Assembly (NCBI GenBank): GCA_050945135.1
Contig: JBMNSJ010000005.1
Span: 1-58,219 of the forward strand
Origin: WRIS01 sp050945135
GTDB lineage: Bacteria; Actinomycetota; Coriobacteriia; Coriobacteriales; Eggerthellaceae
Direction of reading: 5' to 3'
Length of the DNA stretch: 58,219 nt
The position numbers and the translations under genes are program-made. Below the pieces are notes generated by a model. It was not told the origin of the DNA. It did not search any database and saw only the letters and a list, made by a program, of their open reading frames with translations. Shown one piece after another: positions 7,909 through 16,296 of the stretch (positions are counted from its first letter, which is position 1; each line of letters starts with the position of its first letter).

Positions 7909-9088
7909 TTGTCTTACGACTTTTTCCCATGATATAGGCGAGTAAGAGAATAATAAGGTATACAACAATGATTGAAATTATCGTAATTACTTGGCTTGAT
8001 TCCGAGCCAAGTACCACCATGAAATCGCTTGCAATAGACCCTGCAAGTGAACTTCCAAGAAATGCCAGCAATCCGATTGCGAAGACCACCACTGCAGAGC
8101 GTGTTTCTCGTTGAGATTGGCTGCTGCAAAATACCCAGAGCAGGAAGTAGAAATAGCTGTGCCCAATGGTGAAAACAATGAGTGGCAGGGGTAGTCCTGT
8201 AGAAAAACGAGGCAGCAACAAAAACCCACCCGCGAGTAAGGGGAATGCTATCTGACAAACTAGATTGAGTTCACTTTCCTTCTTAAAGAAAACCGTAGTA
8301 ATCGTCAGCAAAAGACCTGCAATTGCTATACCAATTACTGTGGCGATTGTGACCTCTACAAGTGAGCTAGAGGTGAAAGATAGGCTTGTTCCCCGCATGA
8401 TTCCGTAAATAAGGCCCACTAAAACTGCAAGACCAATTAACCAGCCCTTTTGATTCAGCAAGCCAGGTGATTCTAAAACCTCCCTAGAAGGTTTAGCTGT
8501 TTGAGTTTTGGTGACACTGCTTTTGAATAGCGCTGCCGAGATTAGAGGGATAATAATTACCGCTCCTTGGATGGCGGGCGCAGGAAGAATGATGACCAAG
8601 ATATAGAGTAGGGCCGTTAGAAAGGAGAAGATAGCTGTATCGAAGAGTACGCGACGAGGCTCAAGAAGTGAAAGGTGTTCTCCCCACAATAGGAATGCTA
8701 AGCCGCTTCCAATTCCGATCATGACAATACCGAGAATGGTAGTAAGCATTGTGGCAAGCCCATAAAACGATGAAACAAGAAAAGCTGAGCCGAGTGCCAT
8801 GAGTACATGACTGGCTATAAGTATAGCGTTGTTTGTAAAACCGCGAATTTTTGAGCGGTTGAGTAAGACTGCTAAAAACACAAGTATGGTAAAGAAAAGC
8901 GAGAGGGTCCATATTTGATGAAGAGGCTGAAATGATATCGGTAAAAATTCAGCTGGCGCGCAGACAGAAGAGGCGAAGATAATCTGGAGCCATGCCCAAA
9001 ATAGACCCATTCCTAAAAGGCGGTCAGCATGGTGACGGAATTCATCGCGTGCTATTTCAAGAAAGCCCTTAATATCTCCTGAGGCCAT
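7883..9088 (-). CDS. Multi-pass membrane sensor domain, N-terminal part of a split LuxR-family regulator
   Basis: 401 residues with about ten to twelve hydrophobic segments resembling an MFS fold, and a cytoplasmic end GKSRKTNDADNKKT. In this taxon such a domain is followed by a LuxR helix-turn-helix in the same chain; here the frame ends 25 nt inside the LuxR frame after a seven-A tract. It probably senses an extracellular or membrane ligand and controls the reductase gene immediately downstream (5640-7316). The start ATG at 9088 is preceded by AAAGG and, 38 nt upstream, by TGA-TATAAT. Whether the intact fusion is made by slippage, phase variation or not at all cannot be told from sequence. 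Confidence 0.75.
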   Translation of the reverse strand: MASGDIKGFLEIARDEFRHHADRLLGMGLFWAWLQIIFASSVCAPAEFLPISFQPLHQIWTLSLFFTILVFLAVLLNRSKIRGFTNNAILIASHVLMALGSAFLVSSFYGLATMLTTILGIVMIGIGSGLAFLLWGEHLSLLEPRRVLFDTAIFSFLTALLYILVIILPAPAIQGAVIIIPLISAALFKSSVTKTQTAKPSREVLESPGLLNQKGWLIGLAVLVGLIYGIMRGTSLSFTSSSLVEVTIATVIGIAIAGLLLTITTVFFKKESELNLVCQIAFPLLAGGFLLLPRFSTGLPLPLIVFTIGHSYFYFLLWVFCSSQSQRETRSAVVVFAIGLLAFLGSSLAGSIASDFMVVLGSESSQVITIISIIVVYLIILLLAYIMGKSRKTNDADNKKT

Positions 9089-9126
9089 CGATGCATGCCT
9101 TTCTGATGTAAGTAAGATTTTGATTG

Positions 9127-9135
9127 ATTATATCA
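9127..9135 (-). promoter_or_regulatory. Extended -10 promoter of the split regulator
   Basis: Minus-strand TGA-TATAAT, 38 nt before the ATG at 9088; start of transcription expected near 9120. No good -35 is seen 17 nt upstream, consistent with an extended -10 promoter. Confidence 0.5.
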
Positions 9136-9221
9136 GTCGAGTAGCGGTGGTGAGCATGTTGGGGAGCAAGGTTCTTTGTTAAGAGGAATACGTTTGAAAC
9201 TAAGCAAATTCGTGTTGCGCT

Positions 9222-9380
9222 AGTACAAATTTGCGATTGCTTACTCTCACTGAGGTGTGTTAGTGGAAGAGCGAAATGAAGGTATGCTTTGACCTGCGAT
9301 AATAAGGGAAGACAGAAATCGCGAACCTAAATATTGCCGAAAAACGTGCCTACAACAGTAAGCAATCGCAATTTCGTACT
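9222..9380. repeat. Inverted-repeat element, family A, copy 3 (159 bp)
   Basis: Arms 9222-9244 and 9358-9380 (AGTACAAATTTGCGATTGC.. / ..GCAATCGCAATTTCGTACT). Same length as copy 2 and similar throughout, including about 40 bp to the left of the arm (9183-9221). The remainder of the 9089-9690 spacer contains no recognisable gene; a 7-bp CAAAGTG/CACTTTG dyad lies near 9543-9578. Confidence 0.75.
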
Positions 9381-9690
9381 TGAGAATGATGTAGTTAGTT
9401 GGTTTCGCTACTCATTAAGCTCTGATTCATCGATTTTTTAGTCCTGGAAGGCTGGATATACATTACGAGTGCGCATTGGGGAAGGTGTGCCCGAAATTGT
9501 GCAGGTGCTATTCGGGTTTGTGAGCGTTGGGGGCGCGTAGTCGCAAAGTGCCTCTTCGGTCTTGTGGCGGTATACACTTTGAGGCTTAGTAGTTTCTTGG
9601 AGTGATTTGCATGCAGGTGGCCTTATCGGATGGATTATGATTAGGCACGCTTTCGTCTATAAGGCGATGATGCTCTTTGCTTCAGAATAG

Positions 9691-9724
9691 TGAGAGCCGG
9701 CGCTCTCCCCTTGGCCGGCTCTCA
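9691..9724 (-). terminator. Strong hairpin downstream of tRNA-Asp
   Basis: Perfect 11-bp GC-rich stem (TGAGAGCCGGC at 9691-9701, GCCGGCTCTCA at 9714-9724), loop of 12. It begins 29 nt past the tRNA 3' end in the direction of transcription. It lacks a T tract on either strand, so it is either a non-canonical terminator or a processing/stability structure. Confidence 0.5.
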
Positions 9725-9752
9725 GATGACAGGTTTCCCTGTATGTATTTGA

Positions 9753-9829
<77 letters not shown>

Positions 9830-9847
9830 GTGTTAACAGCGAAAGAT

Positions 9848-9876
9848 ATTCTACTGGTAATCCTATTATCGCGCAA
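9848..9876 (-). promoter_or_regulatory. tRNA-Asp promoter
   Basis: Minus strand: -35 TTGCGC (9871-9876), 17-nt spacer, -10 TAGAAT (9848-9853), predicted start near 9841, about 12 nt before the mature tRNA 5' end. Confidence 0.55.
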
Positions 9877-10647
9877 GCGTTTTCGTAAAAAGTTTTTCAC
9901 TGATAGCCGACGCGTGCGGTTTGCGAGCCAAATATTAGAACGCAACCTTGTCCATCACCTGGGCGGAGAGCCGAAGTTTGGGGCGATGCTGTTCCAGCAT
10001 CGAAAGACGCTTGGATGCCGAAAAGCCTCTGCGTGGCATGCGAAAAGCAGCATGCTTGTCTTAGTTGGAGCACCGCAAGCGCCTTTTCGCGAGCTACATT
10101 TGCGAAACGAGGCCTCTGGTGCCACAAAAAACGTTTCGCTTGCAATTTTCTTGGTAGAAGCGCATGTTTTTAGATGTGTGAGCCTGTGAGACAACGGAAA
10201 CTGCTTGGTCACGAAATTGCTGCGATCGCGAATACGCAAGCGAGACGTGTTTTCTGCCATCCAGCCGCAAGCGAAACATATTTTGTGCCAAAATCACGGC
10301 GAATCGGGCGAGGTAGGTGTGTGGAAGGTGGTTTTGAAGGGATGATCGCCTCGTGGGGGTCGGCGCGGGCGGGAGGCGCTGAGGGGAATCGTTGGAATAA
10401 CGGCAGCTCGACAGCAGTGGGATGCGAGTCGAGGTGGTCAACCGAGCAGGAGCGCAAGCGTAGGGACAGGACCAATCAATGGGCGAGCGCGAATGCAGTG
10501 GCGCTGAATCTCGAAGGGGCACCATCCGCCCCGAAGCCGTTTATGAAGAAAACTTACCGTTTACCCACTCAGCTTGCGAAGCACATGATTAATGATAAAG
10601 TTTAGCAACTAAATAATTTAGGCAAGAAACGAAAGCGGTCTGAGATT
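9877..10647. other. Gene-free spacer with repeats and a G-rich stretch
   Basis: No supported gene. 9877-10120 contains several short GCAAGCG/CGCTTGC and GAAAAGC motifs related to the family B arms. 10300-10530 is conspicuously G-rich on the plus strand and open in several frames by composition only. A decayed gene or an RNA could be hidden here, but I see no ribosome-binding site, conserved protein motif or RNA fold that I recognise. The end (10600-10647) is the MarR leader. Confidence 0.35.
10123..10287. repeat. Inverted-repeat element, family B, copy 1 (165 bp)
   Basis: Arms 10123-10143 (CACAAAAAACGTTTCGCTTGC) would pair with 10267-10287 at 19 of 21 positions. A second right-arm-like unit (GCAAGCGAGACGTGTTTT) occurs just inside at 10238, so the right end is partly duplicated. 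Similar arms bound 33018-33165. Confidence 0.55.
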
Positions 10648-11145
10648 ATGGCGAGTCTACCAAGCAGCGCAAAACAAGAATTGCTCAACTTGATGAGGCG
10701 ACTAAAACGCGAAAACTTCCATTCCCATGTAACTCAAGGAGAACTAACTCCCTCAGAGGCGAGCGTAGTTTTTGGCATCTACATTGCACGCGACCGGGGG
10801 GTTGACCCAATACAGCCACGCAATGTGGCACATTGGCTGCACCTAACACCCAGCGCTCTTTCACAGACGCTCAAAGTTCTAGAAGAAAAGGGTTTCATCG
10901 ATCGCAAGCGGTCTAAAGAAGATTCGCGATCGGTCTCACTCGAACTTACCGAAAAGGGTAGCGCCTTTGCAGCAAAGGGAGTTGCCGAGCGAGATGCCTT
11001 CATGGACGAATTTATCGAATACATGGGAGAAGACGAAGTTAAGCAGCTCATCGCTTCACTTGAAAAGGTCCTCGAATTTAAGAACCTCAAATGTCCGCAT
11101 TCATGCCCGCATGCATCAACTCATGAGAAGACTGCATGCGAGTAA
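10648..11145 (+). CDS. MarR-family transcriptional regulator
   Basis: 165-residue winged-helix repressor, very likely controlling the ABC exporter it overlaps. The central domain has the MarR signature: ASVVFGIYIARDRG, NVAHWLHLTPSALSQTLKVLEEKGFIDRKRSKEDSRSVSLELTEKG, i.e. recognition helix then the wing with DxRS and the LTEKG strand. The C-terminus ends in a His/Cys-rich tail (CPHSCPHASTHEKTACE), unusual for MarR and potentially metal- or redox-sensitive. Its stop overlaps the start of the next gene by 10 nt, so translation is coupled. The start at 10648 has only a weak ribosome-binding site. Confidence 0.9.
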   Translation: MASLPSSAKQELLNLMRRLKRENFHSHVTQGELTPSEASVVFGIYIARDRGVDPIQPRNVAHWLHLTPSALSQTLKVLEEKGFIDRKRSKEDSRSVSLELTEKGSAFAAKGVAERDAFMDEFIEYMGEDEVKQLIASLEKVLEFKNLKCPHSCPHASTHEKTACE

Positions 11146-13367
11146 TCCGTTATCTCAAGGATGCTAAACTAGCTGTCTTTCTCATTATTTTGCTGTTGAT
11201 AGTGCAGGCTTTCACCGAGCTTTCCCTGCCACGTTATACGGCCGATATTGTCGATATTGGCATTCAGCAATCTGGTGTGGATCATATATCGCCTGAAGAG
11301 ATGCGCGAATCCACCTTTGAGGCGGTGTGTCTGTTAGCTGATGAAGGTGACGAAGCAAGCATTCGCGATGCTTATCAGCAAACAGACTCGGGCAGTTATG
11401 CCTTGAGCGCAGTAGATGCAGAGACCCGTGAAAAACTTGATGATGCGATGATGTATCCCCTGGTAATGTATCACTATGCAAGTGAGTCAAGTGACTCGGC
11501 GGATGCGAACAGCTCTGCCGAATCCAGCACGTCAGGCAATGCGAACGCCTCTACCAATCCAGATGACGCGAGCGCCTTCGACATCAATCAAATCATGCAA
11601 GCTTATGAGGCAGGCTTACTCACCAAAGACCAAATTTCAGAAGGCGTGGCGCAAGCTAAAAGCGAATTGAGCGTCGCGGGAGAGTCCATCGTCGAACAGC
11701 AAGCCGTACAAGCAACCATTGCCGAGTATGAGGCACTCGAGCTCGATATGAACCAGATGCAGATGGAGTTCTTGCTACGCGTAGGTCTTCAAATGATTGG
11801 ACTTGCCGCTCTTAATATGATTGCTGCAGGAACCATTGCATTCGTTGCTGCGCGAACCGCTGCCAAAATCGGACGCAATTTACGCTCGAAGCTGTTCTCG
11901 CGTGTTGTGTCTTTTTCCGATGCCGAAGTGCAGAGCTTCTCTGCGGCTTCTCTTATTACGCGGGGAACAAACGACATCCAACAAATTCAGATGGTGAACG
12001 TCTTTTTATTGCGCATGTTGCTGTACGCGCCAATTGTCGCCATCGGCGGTATCATCATGGTGTCGCAGACAAATGTCTCAATGAGCTGGATAATCCTCCT
12101 GGCGGTAGGCGTAATCGCGGTGGTCATGGTGATTCTCTTTGCAGTTGCAATGCCAAAATTCCGCATCATGCAGCAGCTCATTGATAAGGTCAACCTGGTC
12201 TCACGCGAAATCTTAACCGGAGCTTCGGTTGTGCGCGCTTTCGGTAGACAAGAATTCGAGTCGAATCGCTTTGACATGGCGAGTACGGACGTCATGAAAA
12301 ACCAGCTCTTCGTGAATCGCGCTATGGCATTCATGATGCCAATAATGATGCTGATAATGAACGGCACATCGGTCCTGATAGTGTGGGTGGGAGGTTCCTA
12401 TATTGATGCAGGAACCATTCAAACAGGCGATATGATTGCGTTCATAACCTATTCAATGGTTATCATCATGTCATTTTTGATGATTGCAATGATGGCAATC
12501 ATGCTTCCGCGCGCGGATGTAGCGGCGCAGCGAATTAATGAGGTTATCAATACCGAGCCCACTATTCACGACAAAGAAGAGCCGCGCGATGCCGATCTCG
12601 ACGAAAAGACTGGCGCAAGCATATCCTTCGAATCGGTTGATTTCGCTTATCCGGATGCCTCAGCGAATGTGCTCACAGATGTAAGCTTTGTGGCAGAATC
12701 AGGGAAAACAACCGCTTTCATTGGCTCGACCGGCTCGGGTAAATCCACCATAATCAAACTGATCGAGCGCTTCTATGATGTTACCGCAGGTTCGATTCGT
12801 ATCGATGGCATCGATATACGTGATATATCGCAACAAACACTGCATGCAAACTTAGGTTATGTGCCCCAAAAAGCATTCTTATTCTCGGGCACAATCAAGT
12901 CAAACATTGCCTATGCCGATGAGGATATGAGCGAAGAGCGTGTAGAGCTGGCGGCTGAAGTTGCGCAAGCCACTGAATTCATCGAGTCAAAAGACGAAGG
13001 CTACGAAGAACCTGTGTCGCAGGGTGGCACTAACGTATCAGGAGGTCAGAGGCAGCGATTATCCATCGCTCGAGCGGTTGCATCCGATGCGCGCGCCTAC
13101 CTGTTCGATGATTCGTTCTCGGCGCTCGACTATCGCACCGACGCGGCTTTGCGCCAAGCCTTAAACACGAAACTAGCTGGTAAAACGGTGCTCATTGTTG
13201 CGCAACGTGTTTCCACCATCATGCAAGCTGACAAAATCATCGTCCTCGAAGAAGGACGCGTGGTAGGGGAAGGCACCCACGAAGAGCTTATTTCGAACTG
13301 CGAAACCTATCACGAAATTGCTTCATCGCAGCTTTCCGCTGAAGAGTTGGCGGGAGGAGGTGCGTAA
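11136..13367 (+). CDS. Heterodimeric ABC exporter, subunit with degenerate ATP site
   Basis: 743-residue half-transporter (six-helix membrane domain plus ATPase). An acidic, Ser/Ala-rich loop of roughly 170 residues (about 40-210) is inserted between the first and second membrane helices and should lie outside the cell. ATPase: Walker A GSTGSGKST (about 530), signature NVSGGQRQRL (about 632), Walker B AYLFDDSFSALD (about 655), where the catalytic Glu is Asp, and the switch His is Gln (VAQRVST, about 690). These two changes mark the non-catalytic site of asymmetric exporters such as TmrAB, TM287/288 and BmrCD. The next gene supplies the canonical partner; stop and start overlap (TAATGA). Probable substrate: drug, lipid or peptide; unknown. 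Confidence 0.9.
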   Translation: MRVIRYLKDAKLAVFLIILLLIVQAFTELSLPRYTADIVDIGIQQSGVDHISPEEMRESTFEAVCLLADEGDEASIRDAYQQTDSGSYALSAVDAETREKLDDAMMYPLVMYHYASESSDSADANSSAESSTSGNANASTNPDDASAFDINQIMQAYEAGLLTKDQISEGVAQAKSELSVAGESIVEQQAVQATIAEYEALELDMNQMQMEFLLRVGLQMIGLAALNMIAAGTIAFVAARTAAKIGRNLRSKLFSRVVSFSDAEVQSFSAASLITRGTNDIQQIQMVNVFLLRMLLYAPIVAIGGIIMVSQTNVSMSWIILLAVGVIAVVMVILFAVAMPKFRIMQQLIDKVNLVSREILTGASVVRAFGRQEFESNRFDMASTDVMKNQLFVNRAMAFMMPIMMLIMNGTSVLIVWVGGSYIDAGTIQTGDMIAFITYSMVIIMSFLMIAMMAIMLPRADVAAQRINEVINTEPTIHDKEEPRDADLDEKTGASISFESVDFAYPDASANVLTDVSFVAESGKTTAFIGSTGSGKSTIIKLIERFYDVTAGSIRIDGIDIRDISQQTLHANLGYVPQKAFLFSGTIKSNIAYADEDMSEERVELAAEVAQATEFIESKDEGYEEPVSQGGTNVSGGQRQRLSIARAVASDARAYLFDDSFSALDYRTDAALRQALNTKLAGKTVLIVAQRVSTIMQADKIIVLEEGRVVGEGTHEELISNCETYHEIASSQLSAEELAGGGA

Positions 13368-15280
13368 TGAGCAATAACGAAGCAAAGCAAACGGAAGCTA
13401 CTGCATCCAAACCAGGTCAAGCACAGACCCAAGCTCAGCCTCGTCGAGGTCATGGAGGCGGATTCGGTCCTGGTGGTGCGGGAGCTCCCGCCGAAAAGCC
13501 AAAGAATCTCAAGGGCACCCTTTTGAAAATGCTCAAGTTTATGGGCAATTTCAAGGTGCTGCTCATCATCGTGTTTATATTTGCTATCGGTTCGACAGTC
13601 TTTAATATTGTTGGCCCAAAAGTCTTATCGACGGCTACCACTGAACTCTTTGAGGGAATCGGGGCAAAGATAGCGCAAACCGGTGATATCAACTTTGATA
13701 AAATCGCCGAAATACTCATCTTTACCCTGGGCTTATACATCTTGAGTGCGCTCTGTTCGCTTGTGCAGGGATGGGTGATGAGCTATGTGGCGCAACGAAC
13801 AAGCTACCTTATGCGCCAAAAGCTAGAAGCAAAAATCGATCGCATGCCTATGTCGTATTTTGAGAAGAACTCGATTGGAGACACACTCTCCCGTATCACC
13901 AACGATGTTGATACCTTAGGACAAAACCTTAATCAGGGTATTACGCAGTTCATCACTTCGATTGCCACCATCTTGGGTGTACTCATCATGATGATATCAA
14001 TCAACCCGCTCATGACCTTAGTAACCGTTGTCATGCTGCCCATTTCGCTGTTCCTCATTATGGTGGTTGTGAAGCGCTCGCAAAAATACTTTGTCGCTCA
14101 GCAACAAACCCTTGGCGCTATAAATGGCCAGGTTGAAGAGACCTTCTCGGGACACACGATTGTGAAGGCATTCAACCAAGAAGCTGAAACTATCGAAAAC
14201 TTCAACAAGACTAACGACCGTCTCTATGAGTCAGCGTGGAAATCTCAATTTATCTCGGGCCTCATGATGCCCATCATGACATTCGTGAGTAATTTGGGCT
14301 ACGTTGCTGTGGCTATTTTAGGTAGCTATTTTGCGGTGCAAGGCATTATTACTGTTGGGGATATTCAAGCCTTCATCCAGTATGTAAAAAACTTCACTCA
14401 GCCCATCACGCAGCTCACGCAAGTGTCGAATGTGTTGCAGCAAATGGCTGCTGCCGCAGAGCGCGTGTTTGAATTCCTGGAGGCCCCCGAAGAAGAAGTC
14501 AGTCCTGCAAAGGTTGTATCCGACGATGTGACAAACGATGTCGAATTCGAGCATGTCAATTTTGGATATACCGAAGACAAGGTTGTCATTAATGATTTCT
14601 CAGCAAAGGTATCAGCTGGTCAATCGGTTGCGCTCGTAGGACCAACCGGGGCTGGCAAGACCACCATGGTCAAGCTGTTGATGCGTTTCTATGACGTGAA
14701 CTCAGGCTCAATCAAGATAGGCGGACACGACGTTCGTGACTTCGAACGAAGCGACTTGCGCTCAATGTTTGGCATGGTGTTACAAGACACTTGGCTATTC
14801 AAAGGTACAATTCGCGACAATATTCGCTACGGCAGACTGTCAGCTACCGATGAAGAAGTTGAGGCAGCCGCAAAAGCAGCCTATATTCACCATTTCATCA
14901 CCACGCTACCTGGTGGATACGATATGGAAATCAACGAGGATGCAAGTAACATCAGTCAGGGGCAGCGGCAGCTTCTCACGATTGCACGCGCTATTCTTGC
15001 AGATAGGCGTATGCTTATTCTTGACGAGGCAACTTCTTCTGTTGATACGCGAACCGAAGAGCGCATCCAGAAGGCAATGGACAATCTCATGAAGGGTAGA
15101 ACTTCATTTGTTATTGCACATCGTTTGTCGACTATCAAACAAGCCGACCTGATTCTCGTGATACGTGAAGGAGATATCGTGGAGCAAGGCACACACGAAT
15201 CACTTCTCGCTCTTGGCGGTTTCTATGCCGAGTTGTATAATTCTCAATTCGAAGATTGTATTGACGAAGTTGACGACTAG
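13367..15280 (+). CDS. Heterodimeric ABC exporter, catalytic subunit
   Basis: 637-residue half-transporter that pairs with the upstream subunit. A Gly/Pro/Gln-rich cytoplasmic N-terminus (about 1-45) precedes the six-helix membrane domain (about 60-345). The ATPase is canonical in Walker A GPTGAGKTT (about 425), Walker B LILDEATSSVD (about 550, with Glu) and H-loop IAHRLST (about 582), but its signature is ISQGQ rather than SGGQ. In an asymmetric pair that altered signature faces the degenerate site of the partner, so the sequence predicts one active and one inactive ATP site. The ATG overlaps the previous stop by one base. No obvious terminator follows before the HAD gene. Confidence 0.92.
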   Translation: MSNNEAKQTEATASKPGQAQTQAQPRRGHGGGFGPGGAGAPAEKPKNLKGTLLKMLKFMGNFKVLLIIVFIFAIGSTVFNIVGPKVLSTATTELFEGIGAKIAQTGDINFDKIAEILIFTLGLYILSALCSLVQGWVMSYVAQRTSYLMRQKLEAKIDRMPMSYFEKNSIGDTLSRITNDVDTLGQNLNQGITQFITSIATILGVLIMMISINPLMTLVTVVMLPISLFLIMVVVKRSQKYFVAQQQTLGAINGQVEETFSGHTIVKAFNQEAETIENFNKTNDRLYESAWKSQFISGLMMPIMTFVSNLGYVAVAILGSYFAVQGIITVGDIQAFIQYVKNFTQPITQLTQVSNVLQQMAAAAERVFEFLEAPEEEVSPAKVVSDDVTNDVEFEHVNFGYTEDKVVINDFSAKVSAGQSVALVGPTGAGKTTMVKLLMRFYDVNSGSIKIGGHDVRDFERSDLRSMFGMVLQDTWLFKGTIRDNIRYGRLSATDEEVEAAAKAAYIHHFITTLPGGYDMEINEDASNISQGQRQLLTIARAILADRRMLILDEATSSVDTRTEERIQKAMDNLMKGRTSFVIAHRLSTIKQADLILVIREGDIVEQGTHESLLALGGFYAELYNSQFEDCIDEVDD

Positions 15281-15310
15281 TTTTTGTGGCTTCCGATAAC
15301 AATGTAGAGA

Positions 15311-16054
15311 ATGAATAATACGGCTGAAGCGTGGAGGCAGATGGCTCCTGAAGAAATAACGAGCGAGAGAAGCACGGATGAAAAAGATGTCCGTCGCCTG
15401 GCTGTATTCGATTTTGACGGAACAAGCATTACGGGGAATTCGCCAGTAATACTTGTGAAGGAACTCTTCAAACATAGGATGATTTCACTCGCAGTTCTCT
15501 GCAAAATTAGCGCTTGGGGATTTGCTTACAAGTTTCGTCTGCCGCAAAATGAGAGCAAAGCAAGAAGCCTCGTGTTTTCTGGTTTTCGCGGAAGACCAAA
15601 GGCTGAGACCGATCGACTTTTGAGAAAGTTTTACGCCGAGCACATCGAGAAGCATTTTCGTGCACAAGCAATCAACCGGATGGAAGCCCTTCGCGAAGAA
15701 GGCTGTTTCATCATGCTGGTTTCGGCGAGCTTTGATCCCATTGTCGAAAGTGCACGCGTGATGCATGCGATTGACGCTCAGATTTCTACGAAAATGAAAG
15801 TTGACGAAGATGGAGCGTATACCTGCGAAGTTGATGGTCGACCGGTAGAGGGCATGCAAAAACTCATTGCTGTTACCGAATTCGCAAACGAGCGTTTTGG
15901 AGAAGGCAAGTGGGAGATTGCTTATGCTTTTGGCGATCACCATTCCGATATTCCTTTGCTCGAGGCGGCAAAGCATCCCATCGCGGTCAGCCCGAATTAC
16001 CCCCTCGAACGTAAAGCGCAGAGTGTGGGTTGGCCAATCGAGATTTGGCGATGA
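15311..16054 (+). CDS. HAD-superfamily IB phosphatase (SerB/CicA-like)
   Basis: 247-residue cytoplasmic hydrolase. Motif I VFDFDGTS (nucleophile and acid/base Asp), motif II LVSAS, and motif III AYAFGDHHSDIPLLEAA are all present, with a helical cap between I and II, as in the HAD-IB group that includes phosphoserine phosphatase and CicA-like lipid or sugar phosphatases. The substrate cannot be told: the phosphoserine-specific residues are not clearly conserved. It lies 30 nt after the ABC operon on the same strand and might be cotranscribed, or use its own promoter. The last residues (YPLERKAQSVGWPIEIWR) are typical of the group. Confidence 0.85.
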   Translation: MNNTAEAWRQMAPEEITSERSTDEKDVRRLAVFDFDGTSITGNSPVILVKELFKHRMISLAVLCKISAWGFAYKFRLPQNESKARSLVFSGFRGRPKAETDRLLRKFYAEHIEKHFRAQAINRMEALREEGCFIMLVSASFDPIVESARVMHAIDAQISTKMKVDEDGAYTCEVDGRPVEGMQKLIAVTEFANERFGEGKWEIAYAFGDHHSDIPLLEAAKHPIAVSPNYPLERKAQSVGWPIEIWR

Positions 16055-16296
16055 GTGAAAGCTAAAGTTCGCTAATTGCCCAGCTTGACACGTATGGATT
16101 CGACCGAAATAAACTTATCGCTAATGCTTAAATGGTGTGACTAAGGTATCATTTAAATGACGCTTTGCTTATTTTGTCGACAGCGCTTCTTTTCCTATGG
16201 CAACTCCCTTACAATGGAGGAGATTTATAGAGTAGCGAACGCACAAGGATTTTTACAGCGTGGTAGAAACGGTAACTGAAGAAGGAGGTGGGTCAC
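16055..16296 (+). promoter_or_regulatory. Leader of the AAA+-like gene
   Basis: 242 bp without a gene. A perfect ribosome-binding site AAGGAGGT at 16282-16289 fixes the ATG at 16297 (7-nt spacing) instead of the GTG at 16288 that overlaps it. Candidate -10 boxes are TACAAT near 16210 and TATGGC near 16196; neither has a strong -35. Confidence 0.4.

Noticed and set aside
9830..10605. Several overlapping ORFs on both strands
   Set aside because: Inverted repeats and a G-rich stretch explain the open frames; none has a start signal or recognisable domain.
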